DNA from: JBGZEX01 sp041846495
GTDB lineage: Bacteria; Bacteroidota; Bacteroidia; Bacteroidales; Marinifilaceae
Assembly (NCBI GenBank): GCA_041846495.1
Contig: JBGZEX010000060.1
Coordinates: 1-29,123, forward strand
Direction: 5' to 3'
Length of the DNA: 29,123 nucleotides
Each line of letters opens with the position of its first letter. Position 1 is the stretch's first letter. Shown one piece after another: positions 26,341 through 29,123 of this stretch. Below the pieces are notes generated by a model. That model was not told the origin of the DNA and searched no databases. It saw only the letters and a list, made by a program, of their open reading frames with translations. Position numbers and translations under genes: made by a program.

Positions 26341-27408
26341 TTATTTCGTCGAATCCATCACCTTATAAATATTTTTTTTCGTTTTTTTAAATTTATAACG
26401 GCTGTTTTTTTCGATAATCCTTAACAAGTTGTCGACGGGCACCTCATGACCGATATCTCCCGTATAATATTCTTCCGTCCGGATTTCCGAGATGTCGAAA
26501 CTTATTTTATAATGGCGTTCCAATTGTTTGATAATAAAACTTAACGGACTGTTTCGAAAACGGAAAACACCGGATGTCCACCCCATAATCTCTTCGTAAC
26601 TCACGGCTGTTTCGGATAATTCCAAAGTCGATGTATTTACGGCGACGAGCTCTTTGGGTTGCATGTTTACGGTATTTCCTCCTTTGGTATGCAATGCAAT
26701 GCGGCCTTCTTCCAATGCGGCGAAAGCCTGTCCCGTGTCGCCGTGGGTATTTACGGCGAAGCGGGTTCCGGTGACGTCTATATCGAAATAGTCCGTGTGG
26801 ATGATGAAGGGACGTTTTTTATCGGGGGCTATTTCGAAATAGGCTTCTCCTGATAATTTGACTTCTCGGGCAGTGTCCGGGAAAAATTCCGGGTATTCGA
26901 GTTCGGAACCGGCATTCATGCGGATGATGCTGCCGTCCTCTAAGCGGAGGGACCAGGACATGCCCGGAGGAATGACAAGGAGGTTGGTGTCGGGTCGTCG
27001 GGGCGGACGATGTTCGGAGATATGAGTTAAAACCCCTTTTTTTATGAGAATATTTCCACCGGCTGCACATAATGTGTCCGTTTGTTCCGGAGATATATTA
27101 TAGCAAATTCCGTTTCCCGTTATTAATTTTACTCCGTTGTCATTCGGCGAAAACGGAGAAGTGGTTTTAGTATACAGAAAATAGGCGATACCGATGATGA
27201 ATACGGCAATTGCCGCCGATGCGATGTGCAGGAAGTGTCTTATCCGGATTTTTCGTTGGAAAAACTTCCATTTTTCTTCGAGGCGGGCATCCATATCTTC
27301 CCAGTCTTTCATGAGCCGGAATAATTCCGAATCGGGTTTTTTCGAGGAGCCGGCATCTTTTCCCGCTTCTTCCCGGGCTTTTATTACGACTTTTGCGATA
27401 TCATCCAT
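26341..27408 (-). CDS. FecR-family anti-sigma factor, locus 2
   Basis: This is a 355-residue protein. A short cytoplasmic region (about 1-58) has KDWEDMDARLEEKWKFFQ, followed by a membrane helix around 60-80, a periplasmic FecR domain (SIIRMNAGSELEYPEFFP, then GTRFAVNTHG) and a C-terminal DUF4974-type domain (WTSGVFRFRNSPLSFIIKQLE). The cytoplasmic region is shorter than in the locus 1 copy (about 95 residues), so the sigma-binding part may be reduced. The protein should pass the signal from the locus 2 SusC to a sigma factor, but no sigma gene lies directly upstream on this strand. The nearest is divergent at 28151. SusC begins 80 bases downstream. Confidence 0.9.
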   Translation of the reverse strand: MDDIAKVVIKAREEAGKDAGSSKKPDSELFRLMKDWEDMDARLEEKWKFFQRKIRIRHFLHIASAAIAVFIIGIAYFLYTKTTSPFSPNDNGVKLITGNGICYNISPEQTDTLCAAGGNILIKKGVLTHISEHRPPRRPDTNLLVIPPGMSWSLRLEDGSIIRMNAGSELEYPEFFPDTAREVKLSGEAYFEIAPDKKRPFIIHTDYFDIDVTGTRFAVNTHGDTGQAFAALEEGRIALHTKGGNTVNMQPKELVAVNTSTLELSETAVSYEEIMGWTSGVFRFRNSPLSFIIKQLERHYKISFDISEIRTEEYYTGDIGHEVPVDNLLRIIEKNSRYKFKKTKKNIYKVMDSTK

Positions 27409-27434
27409 GAAAATTCGTTTATTATAATAACAAT

Positions 27435-27461
27435 TCAGAATGAAAAAAGTATGAGGCGGCT
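27435..27461 (-). promoter_or_regulatory. Candidate ECF-dependent promoter of locus 2 FecR
   Basis: On the minus strand AGCCGCC (27461-27455) is followed by a TTTTTTC tract and ATTCTGA (27448-27435), 26 bases before the FecR ATG. The spacing from the first element to the cytosine that ends the T tract is the same 12 bases as upstream of the locus 1 FecR (AGGCGAC, TTTTTC). The second element is less conserved, so it may be read by a different sigma factor. Confidence 0.35.
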
Positions 27462-28087
27462 TTTATTTTTAACTATTGCTATCCGATAAAAAACGCGAGG
27501 TCAAAAATATATGCCTCGACTGCTGAAAATTAGCGGTTTTTCTCATTTGCGATATAATCTTAAAATTAACATTTTAAAGGAAATGTTAATAGAGGTTTTA
27601 TAAGGTTGATAGCACAGGTGATGCACTCCTTGGAATTGATGATGCCGTTATGCGCTTTTCCCTGACAGCAAACATCGGTTTTGTGTAACTCACGAAAAGA
27701 AATATTTTAGCATTTCCCCCTTATGAGAAGAAAACAATTCCGAAACGAAACTTGGAAAGTCGGTAGAATTAGAAATAAATTTTCCTGTTCCTGTCGGAGG
27801 TCTTAATAAATTATGTAGTTTTGTAAATATAAAGCGATACCTGTCATAAAACATTTCAGAGTACTATGTAATATTTTTGTTTTGATTATTTGGAGAGTCC
27901 TGATATATAGGTTTATCCTGTGATTTACAGTACGAATCGTATAAAGAGACTTTATAAAGGTTGTAAACGTGTCCTGAAAATGAAAGGAGGGTGCTGACAG
28001 TCGAATCGGCAATGGCTCTGACGGGAGTTGTCGTAACGGGAAAAGAGAGGATATCTCACAGGAGGTCGCAACGTATCGGAACGATTT

Positions 28088-28116
28088 TTTGAAAAAAGGA
28101 ATGAATTTTATACTTT
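28088..28116 (+). promoter_or_regulatory. Possible housekeeping promoter of the ECF sigma gene
   Basis: TTTG at 28088-28091 and TATACTTT at 28109-28116, 17 bases apart, are near matches to the Bacteroidota -33/-7 pattern, 35 bases before the sigma ATG. The -7 box lacks the final TTTG, and the spacing is slightly short. Confidence 0.35.
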
Positions 28117-28150
28117 TTTTAAAGACATTTCCATAATATGTAGGTTGAAT

Positions 28151-28678
28151 ATGGCTTATATCGTAGATAAGGAATCTTTTAAAAAAATATTTGATACATA
28201 TTATCTTGCACTTACATCATTCGGATATCGTTATGTGAATAAATCGAATGTTGTGGATGATTTTATACAAGATGCTTTTGTTAAATTATGGGAACGGCAT
28301 AATGATTTTAATAGAGAGGAAAGTGTAAAGAGTTTTTTATACGTATGTGTAAGAAATTCATGTATAGATTATATTCGCAAACATAAAGATGAGAAGGATT
28401 GTGATGTACGTATCATATCGTGTACAGAGGAAGATGACGAGATCTATTTTTTGGAAGAAGAAGTGTATGCTATGATTTATGACTCCATAAACGGACTTTC
28501 GAAACAAACTCGGAAGATAATATGGATGACGATGGAGGGATATACAAATACTGAAATATCATCGACTTTAAATATATCAAAAAATACAGTAAAAACCATA
28601 AAATTAAGAGCTTATCGGATCTTGCGGGATAAACTTAAAGGAATATATGTATTTTTCTTACCTTTATTTTTACTATAA
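28151..28678 (+). CDS. ECF-type RNA polymerase sigma factor
   Basis: This is a 175-residue sigma-70 family protein of the ECF group. Region 2 (about 8-75) has FDTYYLALTSFGYRYV and DDFIQDAFVKLWER for core and -10 recognition. Region 4 (about 110-165) has LSKQTRKIIWMTMEGYTNTEI and a helix-turn-helix LNISKNTVKTIKLRAYRIL for -35 recognition. The C-terminal dozen residues are strongly hydrophobic (VFFLPLFLL), a common end in Bacteroidales FecI-like sigma factors. The reading frame can be extended two codons to a TTG at 28145, but ATG 28151 is the likely start. It is paired with the FecR fragment that begins 58 bases downstream. It diverges from the locus 2 FecR and is the only sigma gene in the window. 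Confidence 0.93.
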   Translation: MAYIVDKESFKKIFDTYYLALTSFGYRYVNKSNVVDDFIQDAFVKLWERHNDFNREESVKSFLYVCVRNSCIDYIRKHKDEKDCDVRIISCTEEDDEIYFLEEEVYAMIYDSINGLSKQTRKIIWMTMEGYTNTEISSTLNISKNTVKTIKLRAYRILRDKLKGIYVFFLPLFLL

Positions 28679-28691
28679 ATATTGATTTTTT

Positions 28692-28716
28692 GTCACCCTG
28701 TTTTATTTTTCTCCGT
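28692..28716 (+). promoter_or_regulatory. Candidate ECF-dependent promoter of interrupted FecR
   Basis: GTCACCC (28692-28698) is followed by TTTTATTTTTCTCCGT (28701-28716), 20 bases before the FecR ATG. The 16-base part is identical to the element upstream of the locus 1 FecR (11813-11798, minus strand). It lies between a sigma gene and its partner FecR, where autoregulated promoters are expected. Confidence 0.5.
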
Positions 28717-28736
28717 TATAGTTGTAAAAGAAATTA

Positions 28737-29021
28737 ATGGAGAAGCATAAAATTATTGATTTTTTAATCGGTGTAGAAACGGGACAATTGTCCGAAGAAG
28801 AAAGGCGGGAATTTTATATTTGGTTGGATAGAAATCCTGAATACAGAAATATATTTGTCCGCATTCAGGATAAAGAATTTATTCGTAACAAATATGATAA
28901 ATATTGTTCCATAGATCATAGGAAGGATGTATGGAAATCGCTTGATTCACGTTTATTTTCCAGAAAGCGTACTATTAGAAGATATGCTGTTGCGGCTTCT
29001 TTTTTTGGTAGTGTAAAATAA
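28737..29021 (+). pseudogene. FecR-family anti-sigma gene, interrupted after about 90 codons
   Basis: The 94-codon frame starts like a FecR anti-sigma protein: MEKHKIIDFLIGVETGQLSEEERREFYIWL, split here for readability as an N-terminal helical anti-sigma region. It then reaches a basic RKRTIRRYAVAAS run that marks the beginning of the membrane helix. At that point the frame runs into GSVK and a stop, and the following DNA has a different composition. The gene is therefore cut within the helix, with the periplasmic sensing part displaced beyond the window or lost. The break coincides with sequence resembling an insertion sequence end (about 29007). The remaining N-terminal part could still bind the sigma factor but could not receive a periplasmic signal. 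Confidence 0.75.
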
Positions 29022-29123
29022 ACTGTGTCACGCATTATTTCTCTATAGAAAACTCATCGGTCGGGGAGCGGCCAGCGCCAAGGGGCGGGACCACCCGTCG
29101 CGACGAGCGTAAAATTACAACAA
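29007..29123. mobile_element. Probable end of an insertion sequence
   Basis: From about 29007 the FecR reading frame gives way to GGTAGTGTAAAATAAACTGT and GTCA, then a GC-rich, GGGGAGCGG- and CGTCGCGACG-bearing stretch unlike the AT-rich host gene. GTGTAAAA and CTGTGTCA near a terminus are similar to what I know of IS256-family ends, but no transposase is visible before the window stops. The exact junction, family and target duplication cannot be decided here. Confidence 0.5.

Larger units (their letters stand above)
27409..28150. other. Large intergenic region between FecR and the ECF sigma gene
   Basis: This divergent region of 742 bases has no convincing complete gene. It holds the candidate promoter of the locus 2 FecR near its left end and the sigma promoter near its right end. 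A GC-richer pocket at 27593-27688 has protein-like open frames on both strands without start codons and may be a gene remnant. TAGTTTTG at 27816-27823 matches a -7 box but lacks a clear -33. A 69-codon minus-strand frame at 27803-28012 has no family-like content and I leave it out. Confidence 0.5.

Noticed and set aside
27803..28012. A 69-codon minus-strand frame upstream of the locus 2 FecR, where a sigma gene might be expected
   Set aside because: It has no sigma region 2 or 4 motifs and looks like chance in AT-rich DNA.
28075..28090. ATCG/CGAT with a T run as a terminator before the sigma gene
   Set aside because: The stem is only four base pairs and overlaps the likely -33 box; it is too weak to call.
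28691..28698. TGTCACCC similar to the 3' end of tRNA-Pro, considered as an attachment site copy
   Set aside because: Only eight bases match, without the rest of the T arm or acceptor end, and the site fits better as part of the FecR promoter element.
1..29123. CRISPR array, riboswitch or prophage
   Set aside because: No regularly spaced repeats, no recognisable riboswitch core and no phage structural genes were seen on reading both strands.

Overview
The window suggests a member of the Bacteroidota, most likely order Bacteroidales. It carries two SusC/SusD outer-membrane uptake loci, each headed by a FecR-type anti-sigma factor, plus DUF4843 and PKD-like lipoproteins, a GldA/GldFG-type ABC exporter and a promoter of the TTTG/TAnnTTTG class. 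The FecR plus STN-domain SusC plus DUF4843 and PKD-like lipoprotein arrangement is reminiscent of Odoribacteraceae, but the genus cannot be fixed from sequence alone. Nearly all genes are on the minus strand.

Layout on the minus strand, read from right to left. Positions 27408-19757 are uptake locus 2: FecR anti-sigma, a 1197-aa STN-type SusC receptor, SusD, a 63-aa lipoprotein and a larger Calx-beta-like lipoprotein, ending in a 12-bp hairpin. Positions 19568-13221 are a tight housekeeping operon: a NagB/PIG-L fusion, a sugar-type nucleotidyltransferase, a TlpA-like lipoprotein that has lost its CXXC motif, LpxH of lipid A synthesis and the ComM/YifB AAA ATPase. Positions 11765-3364 are uptake locus 1: FecR, SusC, SusD, a DUF4843-like lipoprotein and a PKD-like lipoprotein. 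Positions 3311-16 are an ABC exporter ATPase followed by a fused GldF-GldG-like permease/auxiliary protein.

Plus-strand genes are few. tRNA-Pro(TGG) at 11956-12030 has its own promoter. An AT-rich orphan gene (12368-13039) of unrecognised family sits between it and comM and looks like accessory cargo. At the right edge an ECF sigma factor gene (28151-28678) is followed by a second-copy FecR gene (28737 onward) that is broken about 90 codons in by what appears to be the end of an insertion sequence.

The two uptake loci would work as substrate-responsive TonB-dependent systems. The STN domain of SusC should signal to FecR, which in turn controls an ECF sigma factor. Neither minus-strand FecR has a sigma gene in front of it. 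The only sigma gene in the window is the divergent one at 28151. An identical 16-nt motif lies upstream of the locus 1 FecR and of the interrupted FecR, and a related, equally spaced element lies upstream of the locus 2 FecR. I read these as candidate ECF-dependent promoters. The most unusual items are this shared motif with its orphan FecR wiring, the AT-rich orphan gene beside tRNA-Pro, the redox-dead TlpA-like protein in the amino sugar/lipid A operon, and the interrupted sigma/FecR pair.
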